Notes: a model not told the origin generated them from the letters alone. Shown: positions 15,680 through 23,202, counted from the stretch's first letter. The stretch: 33,324 nt of DNA from JBPCOB01 sp051000715 (GCA_051000715.1 JBPCOB010000132.1:1-33324), one strand, 5' to 3'. Made by a program: numbers and translations.

Positions 15680-15905
15680 GGCCTCGCTGCTGCAGATCCG
15701 CAACGTCCCCGACGAGGCCCGGCGCGCTCTCAAAGCCCGCGCCGCTGCCAGGGGCGAGTCCCTCAACGCCTACCTGCTCGACCTCATCGTCCGGGAAGCG
15801 GCGCGCCCCACGGTCGCCGAGGTCCTGGGCCGTGCTGCTCAGCGCGCCGAGCGAGCGGAGGCTTCAGCGGTCGACGTCATCACTGCGGTCAGGGCAGAGC
15901 GTTAG
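15678..15905 (+). CDS. vapB: Antitoxin, FitA/VapB-like ribbon-helix-helix protein
   Basis: This is a 75-residue antitoxin of a type II pair. The N-terminal 40 residues (LLQIRNVPDEARRALKARAAARGESLNAYLLDLIVREA) have the FitA/Arc-type ribbon-helix-helix pattern: a short beta strand, then two helices. This should dimerise and bind the operator. The C-terminal half (about 42-75) is Ala/Glu/Arg-rich and is expected to wrap the toxin. There is no Shine-Dalgarno before the ATG, in line with a leaderless transcript. The PIN toxin starts 26 bases downstream. The family call is firm; VapB versus FitA naming is not. Confidence 0.85.
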   Translation: MASLLQIRNVPDEARRALKARAAARGESLNAYLLDLIVREAARPTVAEVLGRAAQRAERAEASAVDVITAVRAER

Positions 15906-15931
15906 GAACAGCTACAACACCTCTACGACAG

Positions 15932-16321
15932 GTGATCGTTGTCGACAGCGCGGCTGTCGTCGACGCGCTCACAGCGGTATCAGGCACGGATGACCTGCGC
16001 ACCTACCTCGCCGGCGAAGACCTCCACGCGCCGACGCTGCTCGACTACGAGGTGGTGTCCGCGGTCCGCGGGCTTACTCTGGCCGGGCACTTGACACAAG
16101 CACGGGCCCACGACGTGTTGATCGACTTTAACGACCTGCCGATACGGCGCTGGCCCTCGGCCGATGCCCTACGACAGCGGGCTTTCCAGCTTCGGCACAA
16201 CATCTCGACGTACGACGCCGCCTACGTCGTGCTCGCCGAAGCCCTCCGCGCTCCGTTGGTCACCCGAGATCGGCGGCTGGCGAGGTCCGGTGGGCACGCC
16301 GCCCGCATCGAGGTCCGGTAG
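15932..16321 (+). CDS. vapC: VapC-type PIN-domain ribonuclease toxin
   Basis: This is a 129-residue PIN-domain endoribonuclease. The four acidic active-site residues that bind Mg2+/Mn2+ are in place: D5 (VIVVDSAAVVDAL), E40 (TLLDYEVVSAVR), D95 (NISTYDAAYVVLAEAL) and D113 (PLVTRDRRLA). VapC toxins cut tRNA or rRNA unless held by the cognate antitoxin. The GTG at 15932 gives the usual short lead into the first Asp, although its ribosome site is poor (ACAG), which would keep toxin output low. The frame is open upstream, but that part overlaps the antitoxin and is not homologous. The gene is convergent with the PPOX gene, 11 bases away. Confidence 0.9.
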   Translation: MIVVDSAAVVDALTAVSGTDDLRTYLAGEDLHAPTLLDYEVVSAVRGLTLAGHLTQARAHDVLIDFNDLPIRRWPSADALRQRAFQLRHNISTYDAAYVVLAEALRAPLVTRDRRLARSGGHAARIEVR

Positions 16322-16332
16322 GCCCACGGACC

Positions 16333-16743
16333 TCAGCCGCTGACGTCGGGGCCGGCGCGAATCAGCTCGATCTGCAGCAGCACCCGGCCTTCGAGCTCCA
16401 TGGCGGCCCGGTAGTCGGCCCAGTCGCCATGCTCCCCGGAGATGGAGCGGTAGTACTCGACCAGCGGCTCCATCGCCGCTGGCAGCGACAGGATCTCGAC
16501 CTGACCTTCGACCTGCACCCACGGACCCCAGAACCGGTCCGACATGACGCAGAGCCACGCGCGCGGGTCTCGGCGCAGGTTGCGGGTCTTCATCGCGGTC
16601 TCGCGCGAGCTGACCACGACTCGGCCGGCGTCGTCCACAGTCGCCGCCACCGGCGATAGCTGTGGCCCCCCGTCCCGACGCAGCGTCGCGAGTACGGCCC
16701 GGTGGTTGGCGCGCACGTGCCCCCGGGCGGCGTCCAGGTCCAC
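16333..16743 (-). CDS. PPOX class flavin/F420-dependent oxidoreductase
   Basis: This is a 136-residue split-beta-barrel protein of the pyridoxamine-5'-phosphate-oxidase-like superfamily, of the type annotated in actinobacteria as PPOX class F420-dependent. Visible are HRAVLATLRRDGGPQLSPVAATV, SSRETAMKTRNLRRDPRAWLCV, GPWVQVEGQVEIL and the C-terminal RVLLQIELIRAGPD. Members bind F420, FMN, FAD or haem; the sequence alone does not decide which. The GTG start is 4 bases after the stop of the DUF4287 gene, so the two form a small operon. Confidence 0.88.
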   Translation of the reverse strand: MDLDAARGHVRANHRAVLATLRRDGGPQLSPVAATVDDAGRVVVSSRETAMKTRNLRRDPRAWLCVMSDRFWGPWVQVEGQVEILSLPAAMEPLVEYYRSISGEHGDWADYRAAMELEGRVLLQIELIRAGPDVSG

Positions 16744-16747
16744 GGCC

Positions 16748-16975
16748 TCAGCCGCGAGCGGCCATGCGCCGCCGGTCGTGCTCCTTCACGATTGCGGTGG
16801 CGTAACCGTGCGGCAGCGAGTGCTCGTCGGCCAGCCAGTTCACCCGCTCCTCGAACCGCAGCAGACTGGGCCCGTTCTCCAGGTAGGAGAACCACTCGCG
16901 CAGCTGTCGTCCGGTCACTTCGGGGATCCTGGCCAGCAGGCTCTGTTGGGTCTCCGCGGAGTGGTGGAGCGACAT
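16748..16975 (-). CDS. DUF4287 domain protein
   Basis: This is a 75-residue protein in which nearly the whole length is the DUF4287 domain: SLHHSAETQQSLLARI, VTGRQLREWF, and LADEHSLPHGYATAIVKEH. I chose the ATG at 16975 because GGGAGG lies 5 bases before it; a TTG 15 bases upstream overlaps that ribosome site. The domain is often fused to or found beside DUF1801/DUF5655-type small domains and its function is unknown. It precedes the PPOX gene by 4 bases. It is soluble, with no signal peptide. Confidence 0.82.
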   Translation of the reverse strand: MSLHHSAETQQSLLARIPEVTGRQLREWFSYLENGPSLLRFEERVNWLADEHSLPHGYATAIVKEHDRRRMAARG

Positions 16976-17082
16976 CTGCGCCTCCCGCAATATCGGCTGT
17001 CGGTGTCAGCAGCGTGCCTCAGGCGGGCGACCTAAGACAAGGGGCAGCTGAGGACCACTGGTCGGTCGGTAGGTTGGCCGGC

Positions 17083-17592
17083 GTGTCCGCGCAGCTGGCA
17101 GGTCTCCGACGGCTGCTCGACCGGGAAGCCGGCCTCCTGGTACGTCGGTTGCGGGGGTTCACTGAAGCACGGTACGCCGCCGAGGCCCCGCCGTTCGCCT
17201 CCAGGGCGGCGGTGGCGCGCCACCTGGCGCAGGCGCTCGCGAACACCGCCCAGGGAATCGAGTCGACCGGCTCGAACGAGGAGCCGTCCTGGCGGAAGAT
17301 GCCCGACCTGCCCCCGCTCGCGCTGGCCGACGCCTTGGCCGTAACCGCCAACGACCTGGTGGCCGCGCTTGAGCCCACGCTGACCATGTCGGTCGCCGTC
17401 GACGCGGTGGCTGCCGGTGCGCTCGCCGAGGTGTTGCTGCACCGGCGCGATCTGGACGGCTCGCCGCCGGGCTGGGAGTCGGCAGCGGCCGCGCTCGAGG
17501 TACTCACCCCCGGCGCCGTGGCCTCCCCCCGGCTGCTGCTCATCGAGGCGCAGCACCGCTGCCCGGCGTACGGCCCGTGGCGCAGCAGCTAG
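17083..17592 (+). CDS. Uncharacterised helical protein
   Basis: I do not recognise this 169-residue protein with confidence. It is coding by its strong G/C third-position bias and lack of stops. It is predicted to be mostly helical, with no signal peptide or membrane segment. The arrangement, an N-terminal helix LAGLRRLLDREAGLLVRRLRG, a central DALAVTANDLVAAL and then AAGALAEVLLHRRDLDG, resembles the DinB/maleylpyruvate-isomerase-like four-helix bundle, but only loosely. The start is uncertain: GTG at 17083 has a weak AGG-containing site, and an in-frame GTG at 17014 would add 23 residues. It is convergent with the thiolase gene, 10 bases away. Confidence 0.6.
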   Translation: MSAQLAGLRRLLDREAGLLVRRLRGFTEARYAAEAPPFASRAAVARHLAQALANTAQGIESTGSNEEPSWRKMPDLPPLALADALAVTANDLVAALEPTLTMSVAVDAVAAGALAEVLLHRRDLDGSPPGWESAAAALEVLTPGAVASPRLLLIEAQHRCPAYGPWRSS

Positions 17593-17602
17593 ACGCTAGG
17601 CG

Positions 17603-18823
17603 CTAGGACAGCCGCTCGATCACCATCGCCATGCCCTGGCCCCCGCCGACGCACATGGTCTCCAGGCCGAGCGTCTTGTCGGCGGTCTGCAGGCCGTTGA
17701 TCAAGGTGCCGGTGATGCGGGCGCCGGTCATGCCGAACGGGTGGCCGACCGCGATCGCGCCGCCGTGGACGTTGAGCTTGTCGAGGTCGACGCCCAGGTC
17801 CCGGTAGGACGGGATGACTTGAGCGGCGAACGCTTCGTTGATCTCCACCAGGTCCATGTCCGCGATGCTCATCCCGGCCCGCGCCAGCGCCTGCCGGGAG
17901 GCTTCCACCGGCCCGAGTCCCATGATCTCCGGACTCAGGGCGGTGACCCCGGTGGAGACGATTCGAGCCAGCGGGGTCAGGCCGAGCTCGCGGGCCTTGG
18001 TGTCGCTCAGCACGACCACGGCGGCGGCTCCGTCGTTGAGCGGGCAGGCGTTGCCAGCGGTGATCGTGCCGTCCGGGCGGAAGACCGGTTTGAGGCCGGC
18101 CATGCCTTCGACGGTCACTCCGGCCCGCGGCCCGTCATCGGTGCTGACCACGTTGCCGTCCGGCGTCGTCACCGGAGTGATCTCCCGCTCGAAGAAGCCG
18201 TCGGCGATCGCCTTCTCGGCGTTGTTCTGGCTGCGGGCGGCGAACTCGTCCTGCATCGCCCTGGTGATGCCGCGCAAGGCGGCCACGTTTTCCGCCGTCT
18301 GGCCCATCGCGATGTAGACGTCGGCAAGGCGGCCGTCGGTTCGCGGGTCCCTCCAGACGGGGGCACCGCCCTCCGCGGCCCTCGCCGTACGACCTCTCGC
18401 CTCGGCGAAGGCCGGGTTACGGGTGTCCGGATGGGAGTCGCTGCTCCCCCTGGCGAAGCGACTGACCATCTCCACGCCGGCGGAGACGAAGGCCTCACCC
18501 TCGCCGGCCCGGATGGCGTGGAAGGCCATCCGGGTGGTCTGCAGCGAGGAGGCGCAGTAGCGGGTGATGGTCGTGGCCGGCAGGAAGTCGTAACCGAGCA
18601 GGACGGCCACCACCCGGGCCAGGTTGAACCCCTGCTCGCCACCAGGCATGCCGCAGCCGACCATCAGGTCGTCGACGTCGCGGGGGTCGAGCGCCGGGAC
18701 CTTTTCCAGCGCCGCTGAGATGATCGTCGCGGCCAGGTCGTCGGCTCGCAGGTCCTTGAGGGATCCCTTGACCGCCTGGCCGATCGGGGACCGGGCGGTG
18801 GCGACGATGACGGCCTCGGGCAC
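17603..18823 (-). CDS. Thiolase family acetyl-CoA acyltransferase
   Basis: This thiolase cleaves 3-ketoacyl-CoA with CoA, or condenses two acetyl-CoA in the reverse direction. The 406-residue length is normal. Catalytic residues are C90 (TRYCASSLQT), H361 (GGAIAVGHPFGMTGAR) and C391 (ETMCVGGGQGMAMV). NEAFAAQ is also present. The N-terminus MPEAVIVATARSPIG is typical for FadA-type enzymes. No 3-hydroxyacyl-CoA dehydrogenase lies next to it, so whether it serves fatty acid degradation or biosynthesis is open. It is downstream of and on the same strand as the SGNH gene, 49 bases away. Confidence 0.95.
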   Translation of the reverse strand: MPEAVIVATARSPIGQAVKGSLKDLRADDLAATIISAALEKVPALDPRDVDDLMVGCGMPGGEQGFNLARVVAVLLGYDFLPATTITRYCASSLQTTRMAFHAIRAGEGEAFVSAGVEMVSRFARGSSDSHPDTRNPAFAEARGRTARAAEGGAPVWRDPRTDGRLADVYIAMGQTAENVAALRGITRAMQDEFAARSQNNAEKAIADGFFEREITPVTTPDGNVVSTDDGPRAGVTVEGMAGLKPVFRPDGTITAGNACPLNDGAAAVVVLSDTKARELGLTPLARIVSTGVTALSPEIMGLGPVEASRQALARAGMSIADMDLVEINEAFAAQVIPSYRDLGVDLDKLNVHGGAIAVGHPFGMTGARITGTLINGLQTADKTLGLETMCVGGGQGMAMVIERLS

Positions 18824-18872
18824 GGCGCTCCTTCGTGGGTGACGATCCCAACGCTAACCGATGGGGCCGGGC

Positions 18873-19667
18873 TCACCCCGATCCCGGTTCCCTCGCCACG
18901 GTGGCCCGAACGGCGGGGAGCAGGGCCCGGGCCCAGAGCCGGTAGCCGCGGTCCGAGGGGTGGAAGTCGTCGCCGGCCAGCGTGGTCGAGTCGGCCCGCA
19001 TGGCCGGTCCGGTCTGCCGGCCGATGTCCACTACCTCGGCGCCAGCGGCCCGGCCCACGACGCGCTCCGCCGCCGCCACCCGCCGGCCCTGCCACGCGAC
19101 CACGAGCCGCAACGGCTGCGGAAAGGCGCGGGCGGCCCCCATGTCAGGGCAGGTACCCAGAACGACCGCAATTCCGCCGCGGCGCAGCCGGCTTACCGCC
19201 TCGGCCACGTCCCGGCGTACCGAGCCGAGCCCGGTCCGATGGGTGGCGTCGTTGGCACCGATGAGGATGACCGCGACGTCCGGCCGGTCGAGCAGGACGC
19301 GCGACACCTGAGGGGCGAGGTCGCTGGCCCTCGACCCGGACACCGCGACGTTGGAGAGCGCCACCCGGTGCGAATCGGCGGCGAGCGCGCTGGCGAGCTG
19401 GCCGCCCACCGTTGCCGAGGTCGTCGACGCACCCACGCCGGCGGCCGTCGAGTCGCCGATCATGACGAGGCGGACCAGCGGTTGGCCGGCCTCACCCACG
19501 GCGGTGTCCGTAGCCGGCGGGGCCGAGTCGGCCGACAGGAACGTGCGCCTAAGCGTCACCGCGGCCTCCCCACCCAGCACCAGCAGAGCCACCAGGGCCA
19601 CACCGAGTAAGCCGGCTGCTAGCCGTGGGGCGAGCCGGCGCGGGCGGCGCGTGACCGGAACCGACAT
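18873..19667 (-). CDS. Membrane-anchored or secreted SGNH/GDSL hydrolase
   Basis: This is a 264-residue esterase/lipase-type protein with an N-terminal membrane helix or uncleaved signal (RLAAGLLGVALVALLVLGGEAAV, about 15-37), so it should act outside the membrane. The SGNH blocks are all visible: VMIGDSTAAGVGA (Ser), VSGSRASDL (Gly), LIGANDATH (Asn) and GDDFHPSDRGY (Asp and His). The ATG at 19667 is chosen for its AGGAGG site 7 bases upstream; an in-frame start 54 bases earlier has none. The substrate could be a lipid, a cell-wall acyl group or an ester. It is divergent from cbs with 128 bases between them. Confidence 0.9.
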   Translation of the reverse strand: MSVPVTRRPRRLAPRLAAGLLGVALVALLVLGGEAAVTLRRTFLSADSAPPATDTAVGEAGQPLVRLVMIGDSTAAGVGASTTSATVGGQLASALAADSHRVALSNVAVSGSRASDLAPQVSRVLLDRPDVAVILIGANDATHRTGLGSVRRDVAEAVSRLRRGGIAVVLGTCPDMGAARAFPQPLRLVVAWQGRRVAAAERVVGRAAGAEVVDIGRQTGPAMRADSTTLAGDDFHPSDRGYRLWARALLPAVRATVAREPGSG

Positions 19668-19795
19668 CGGTGCCTCCTGTCCTAGCAGCGGTGTCACCGG
19701 CGTACCGGCTCGCTCGGTCAACTCCGACGGTAGAACGGCTGCGCACTCGCGCGCGGTTACCCTAGGACTGATCGCCGGTACCGAGGAGGACGTCC

Positions 19796-21172
19796 GTGCT
19801 GGTCCATGACTCCCTTGTCGACCTGGTCGGCGACACTCCGCTGGTCAGGCTGCACCGGGTCAACGCCGGGCTCCGCCCGCAGGTGCTGGCGAAGGTCGAG
19901 TACTTCAACCCCGGCGGCTCGGTGAAGGACCGCATCGCTCTCGCGATGGTGGAGGCGGCCGAGGCGTCCGGGCAGCTCGGACCCGGCGGGACGATCGTGG
20001 AGCCGACCAGTGGCAACACCGGGGTCGGGTTGGCCATTGTCGCCGCCAACAAGGGTTACAAGTGCGTCTTCGTCATGCCCGACAAGCTCAGCGCCGAGAA
20101 GATCGCGGTGCTGCGGGCCTTCGGCGCCGAGGTGGTGGTCTGCCCCACCGCGGTGGCTCCGGACAGCCCGGAGTCGTACTACTCCGTCTCCAGCCGGCTG
20201 GCTGCCGAGATCCCCGGCGGCTGGAAGCCCGATCAGTACGCCAACCAGGTCAACCCGGAGTCGCACTACCGCTCGACCGGCCCGGAGATCTGGCGGGACA
20301 CCGACGGGAGGATCACCCACTTCGTCACCGGCATCGGCACCGGCGGAACGATCAGCGGCACCGGCCGCTATCTCAAGGAGCGCAACGCGGAGATCGTGGT
20401 GATCGGTGCCGACCCCGAGGGGTCGGTCTACTCGGGCGGCTCCGGTCGGCCGTACCTCATCGAGGGAGTCGGCGAGGACTTCTGGCCAGACACCTACGAC
20501 AAGTCAGTGGTGGACCGGGTCGTCGCCGTGAGTGATCGGGACTCCTTCCTCATGACTCGCCGACTGGCCCGCGAGGAGGGGCTGCTCGTCGGTGGCTCGT
20601 GTGGGCTGGCGGTCGCCGCCGCGCTGCGGATCGCTCCCGAGCTGGATGAGAACGCCGTAATGGTCGTGCTGCTGCCCGACTCCGGTCGCGGTTATCTGAC
20701 GAAGATCTACAACGACGAGTGGATGGCCGACTACGGCTTTCTGACCACTCCGTCGGACGAGCCGAGCATCGGCGACGTGCTCGCCCGCAAGGTTGACGAG
20801 GGCGGCAAGCTTCCGGAGCTGGTGCACGTGCATCCGGAGGAGACCGTCGGCTCGGCGATCTCGATTCTGCGTGAGTACGGCGTCTCGCAGCTGCCGGTGG
20901 TGAAGGAGGAGCCGCCGCTGATGGCCGCCGAGGTGGTCGGCTCCGTCGTCGAACGGGAGCTGCTGGAGGCTGTTTTCGCGGACCGCGCGAGGGTGGACTC
21001 GCTGGTGGGTGCGTCGATGTCCAAGCCGCTGCCGACCGTTGGCGCCGGCGAGCCGGTCGGCGTACTGATCCCGATCTTGGAGAGCTCGACGGCCGCGGTG
21101 GTGCTCAACGACGGCAAGCCGACCGGCATCCTGACCCGCTCGGACCTGCTCGGCTTCCTCACCGCCCGATAG
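19796..21172 (+). CDS. cbs: Cystathionine beta-synthase with C-terminal CBS domains
   Basis: This PLP enzyme condenses serine with homocysteine to give cystathionine (reverse transsulfuration). It has 458 residues. The catalytic part (1-325) has PLP-Lys 44 in NPGGSVKDRIAL, the SGNTG substrate loop (EPTSGNTGVGLA) and the phosphate loop GTGGTISG. Two CBS domains follow (about 335-395 and 400-458), as in the mycobacterial and human enzymes; in animals they bind SAM. There is no N-terminal haem-binding extension. The GTG start has GAGGAGG at 19783-19789. With metB 71 bases downstream it makes a methionine/cysteine interconversion pair. Cysteine synthase is the alternative, but the CBS domains and length argue against it. 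Confidence 0.95.
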   Translation: MLVHDSLVDLVGDTPLVRLHRVNAGLRPQVLAKVEYFNPGGSVKDRIALAMVEAAEASGQLGPGGTIVEPTSGNTGVGLAIVAANKGYKCVFVMPDKLSAEKIAVLRAFGAEVVVCPTAVAPDSPESYYSVSSRLAAEIPGGWKPDQYANQVNPESHYRSTGPEIWRDTDGRITHFVTGIGTGGTISGTGRYLKERNAEIVVIGADPEGSVYSGGSGRPYLIEGVGEDFWPDTYDKSVVDRVVAVSDRDSFLMTRRLAREEGLLVGGSCGLAVAAALRIAPELDENAVMVVLLPDSGRGYLTKIYNDEWMADYGFLTTPSDEPSIGDVLARKVDEGGKLPELVHVHPEETVGSAISILREYGVSQLPVVKEEPPLMAAEVVGSVVERELLEAVFADRARVDSLVGASMSKPLPTVGAGEPVGVLIPILESSTAAVVLNDGKPTGILTRSDLLGFLTAR

Positions 21173-21214
21173 CAGACACCGGCGTTGGTCGCGAAGGCCT
21201 CCCGGGCTGCGCGT

Positions 21215-21220
21215 TAGGCT
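21215..21220 (+). promoter_or_regulatory. Candidate -10 element before metB
   Basis: TAGGCT ends 23 bases before the metB ATG, in the 71-base gap after cbs, and is identical to the hexamer before eno. It would allow metB to be transcribed on its own with a short leader. No clear -35 box is visible. Confidence 0.35.
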
Positions 21221-21243
21221 CCTCGGATGACCGGAGCCTGCGC

Positions 21244-22446
21244 ATGAGCCGCCGGGACGGGTCGCCGGTCGTCGGACCGCATGACGACAGCGGCTGGGAC
21301 CCGGCGGCCTACGGCTTCGAGACCCTCGCGATCCACGCCGGCCAGGATCCCGATCCCACGACCGGCGCGGTCGTAACGCCGATCTACGCCACGTCGACGT
21401 ACGCGCAGCACGGGGTCGGCAAGCACAAGGGCTACGAGTACAGCCGCTCGGGCAACCCGACCCGGACCGCTCTCGAGACCTGCCTGGCCGCCCTCGAGGG
21501 AGGCACCCGCGCCATCGCCTACGCCTCCGGGCTGGCCGCCGAGGACTGCTTGCTGAGGACGGTGTGCCGGCCGGGACATCACGCGATCATCCCCGACGAC
21601 GCGTACGGCGGCACATTCCGGATCTTCTCCAGCGTGCTGGACCGGTGGCAGGTGGCCCACACCTCGGTGCCGCTGGGAGACCTGGACGCCGTACGAGCCG
21701 CGCTGCGGCCGGAGACGTCGGTGATCTGGTGCGAGACGCCCACCAACCCGCTGCTGAACATCGCCGACATCGCGGCGCTGTCCGGCATTGCCCGGGAGGC
21801 GGGCGCCCGGCTGGTGGTCGACAACACCTTCGCCTCGCCGTACCTGCAGTCGCCGCTCGAGCACGGCGCCGACGTGGTGGTGCATTCGACGACGAAGTAC
21901 CTGGGCGGGCACTCCGACGTGGTCGGCGGCGCGCTGGTCGTGGCCGATGCGGCGCTCGGGGAAGAGCTGGCCTACTTCCAAAATGCGATGGGCGGGGTGC
22001 CCGGGCCGTTCGACTCCTGGCTGGTGCTGCGCGGCGCGAAGACCCTCGGCGTACGGATGGACCGGCACTGCGCCAATGCGCGCCGGGTCGTCGACCTGCT
22101 GAGGAGCTCCCACGCGGTCGAGCGAGTGCTCTACCCGGGCCTGCCCGACCACCCCGGCCACGAGATCGCGGCCAAGCAGATGCGCGACTTCGGCGGCATG
22201 GTGTCGTTCACCCTCCGCGGCGGCGAGGCGGCGGCCCTCGACGTGGTGACCCGGACTCGGGTGTTCATCCTCGGCGAGTCCCTCGGCGGCGTCGAGTCGC
22301 TGATCGAGCATCCGGCCAAGATGACGCACCTCTCCGCCGCCGGCTCGCCACTGGAGGTACCGGCAAACCTGGTACGGCTATCGGTCGGGATCGAGTCCGC
22401 CGAGGACCTTCTCACTGACCTGGCTGCCGCGCTCGGCGCCACCTGA
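21244..22446 (+). CDS. metB: Cystathionine gamma-synthase / gamma-lyase family PLP enzyme
   Basis: This is a 400-residue Cys/Met-metabolism PLP enzyme. The PLP lysine is K218 in VHSTTKYLGGHSDVVGG. Other family blocks are ATSTYAQ, YEYSRSGNPTR, ETPTNPLL and the C-terminal GESLGGVESLIEHPAKMTH, then VRLSVGIE. The ATG at 21244 has GGAG 8 bases upstream; an ATG at 21226 is out of frame with it. Gamma-synthase (forward) and gamma-lyase (reverse) cannot be separated by these motifs. Next to cbs, a gamma-lyase role in making cysteine from cystathionine is attractive, and many actinobacterial enzymes do both. A strong terminator follows. Confidence 0.93.
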   Translation: MSRRDGSPVVGPHDDSGWDPAAYGFETLAIHAGQDPDPTTGAVVTPIYATSTYAQHGVGKHKGYEYSRSGNPTRTALETCLAALEGGTRAIAYASGLAAEDCLLRTVCRPGHHAIIPDDAYGGTFRIFSSVLDRWQVAHTSVPLGDLDAVRAALRPETSVIWCETPTNPLLNIADIAALSGIAREAGARLVVDNTFASPYLQSPLEHGADVVVHSTTKYLGGHSDVVGGALVVADAALGEELAYFQNAMGGVPGPFDSWLVLRGAKTLGVRMDRHCANARRVVDLLRSSHAVERVLYPGLPDHPGHEIAAKQMRDFGGMVSFTLRGGEAAALDVVTRTRVFILGESLGGVESLIEHPAKMTHLSAAGSPLEVPANLVRLSVGIESAEDLLTDLAAALGAT

Positions 22447-22473
22447 CCTCTTCACTGCGCCGGCAGGGCATGC

Positions 22474-22506
22474 AACAAGGCCGGGCCACATTGGCCCGGC
22501 CTTGTT
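22474..22506. terminator. Bidirectional intrinsic terminator between metB and the secreted-protein gene
   Basis: A perfect 15-bp stem (22474-22488 with 22492-22506) closes a 3-base loop. It starts AACAA and ends TTGTT, so each strand reads a GC-rich hairpin followed by a few U residues. It lies 27 bases after metB and 53 bases past the end of the minus-strand gene, so it can end both transcripts. Confidence 0.85.
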
Positions 22507-22559
22507 CCCCCCCTCAGCGGCCAACACCGCCTGAGCGCAGCGTCTAGCGGCTGGCGGTC

Positions 22560-23045
22560 TTACAGTTGTCCGCGGCCAGTCGCCGACGAGCAGGTGACGT
22601 TGAACAGAATCGCGCCCGGTCCAGGCGCGTTCACGGCCGGGTTGATGTAGTCGACCCCGAACTTGTTGCCGCAGGGGAGGAAAAATCCGCTGCCCGAGAA
22701 GGTGCGGGTCACGTTGAGCTGGACCTTGGCCTTCGAGTAGAAGAACGTCGCTGACGGCAGGATGTAGCACGTCCCGGCGTTGCAGCTGTAGCGGAAGAAC
22801 TCGCGACCCTTGCCGGCGCCGGTGGTGTAGCCGGTGGACTTCGTCTGGTTGATCCGAACACCGCCGCTTACCGAGGTGAAAAACACCTTGGCACAATAGT
22901 GGCTGGCAAAGACCGAGCATGTGATTGCTGGGCTGTCGCTTCGCACCGAGCCGGCGGCTGCGGCCCCGGTCGATGCCGATGCCGGCGCGGCGACCGTCGC
23001 CAGCGCCACCCCTGCAGCGGCCACGACCGCGAGACGTCGAAACAT
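22560..23045 (-). CDS. Small secreted six-cysteine protein, unknown function
   Basis: This is a 161-residue protein with a clear Sec signal (MFRRLAVVAAAGVALATVAAPASAS, cleavage probably after ASA near residue 24). The mature protein of about 136 residues is beta-rich and has six Cys (ITCSV, HYCAK, YSCNAGTC, LPCGN, NVTCSS), so three disulfides are possible. I do not recognise the family. A purine-rich site (GGGGGAAG) precedes the ATG. It is divergent from the histidine kinase operon across a 240-base gap holding two palindromes, so it may be under the same control. It ends on the shared terminator. Confidence 0.72.
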   Translation of the reverse strand: MFRRLAVVAAAGVALATVAAPASASTGAAAAGSVRSDSPAITCSVFASHYCAKVFFTSVSGGVRINQTKSTGYTTGAGKGREFFRYSCNAGTCYILPSATFFYSKAKVQLNVTRTFSGSGFFLPCGNKFGVDYINPAVNAPGPGAILFNVTCSSATGRGQL

Positions 23046-23128
23046 GGAACTTCCCCCTTGTCCCGGCAGCGCCGCCCGGCCCGTCGCCGCGTGATCCGAA
23101 CTGCCTGTAGGAATCGTCGAGGTGGTGC

Positions 23129-23171
23129 TGTCCCGCCGTCCAGGGACAGGTGTCCCGCCGTGGCCGGGATT
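23129..23171. promoter_or_regulatory. Tandem palindromes: candidate response-regulator operator
   Basis: Four half-sites alternate: TGTCCC (23129-23134), GGGACA (23143-23148), TGTCCC (23151-23156) and GGGATT (23166-23171). This makes two inverted repeats with 8- and 9-base spacers, repeated every 22 bases; the 11-mer TGTCCCGCCGT occurs twice. It sits between divergent promoters, just upstream of the expected kinase -35 position, as an activator site would. Confidence 0.5.
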
Positions 23172-23196
23172 GTTCGGCCATCCGAGAGGGACGAGC

Positions 23197-23202
23197 TAGC
23201 GT
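23197..23202 (+). promoter_or_regulatory. Candidate -10 element of the histidine kinase operon
   Basis: TAGCGT fits TANNNT and would start the transcript near 23209, giving a leader of about 77 bases. No good -35 is seen, in line with an activated promoter. Support is weak on its own. Confidence 0.3.

Noticed and set aside
16702..17082. Upstream extension of the helical-protein frame
   Set aside because: This part overlaps the DUF4287 and PPOX genes on the other strand and reads as low-complexity Arg/Ser/Ala sequence.
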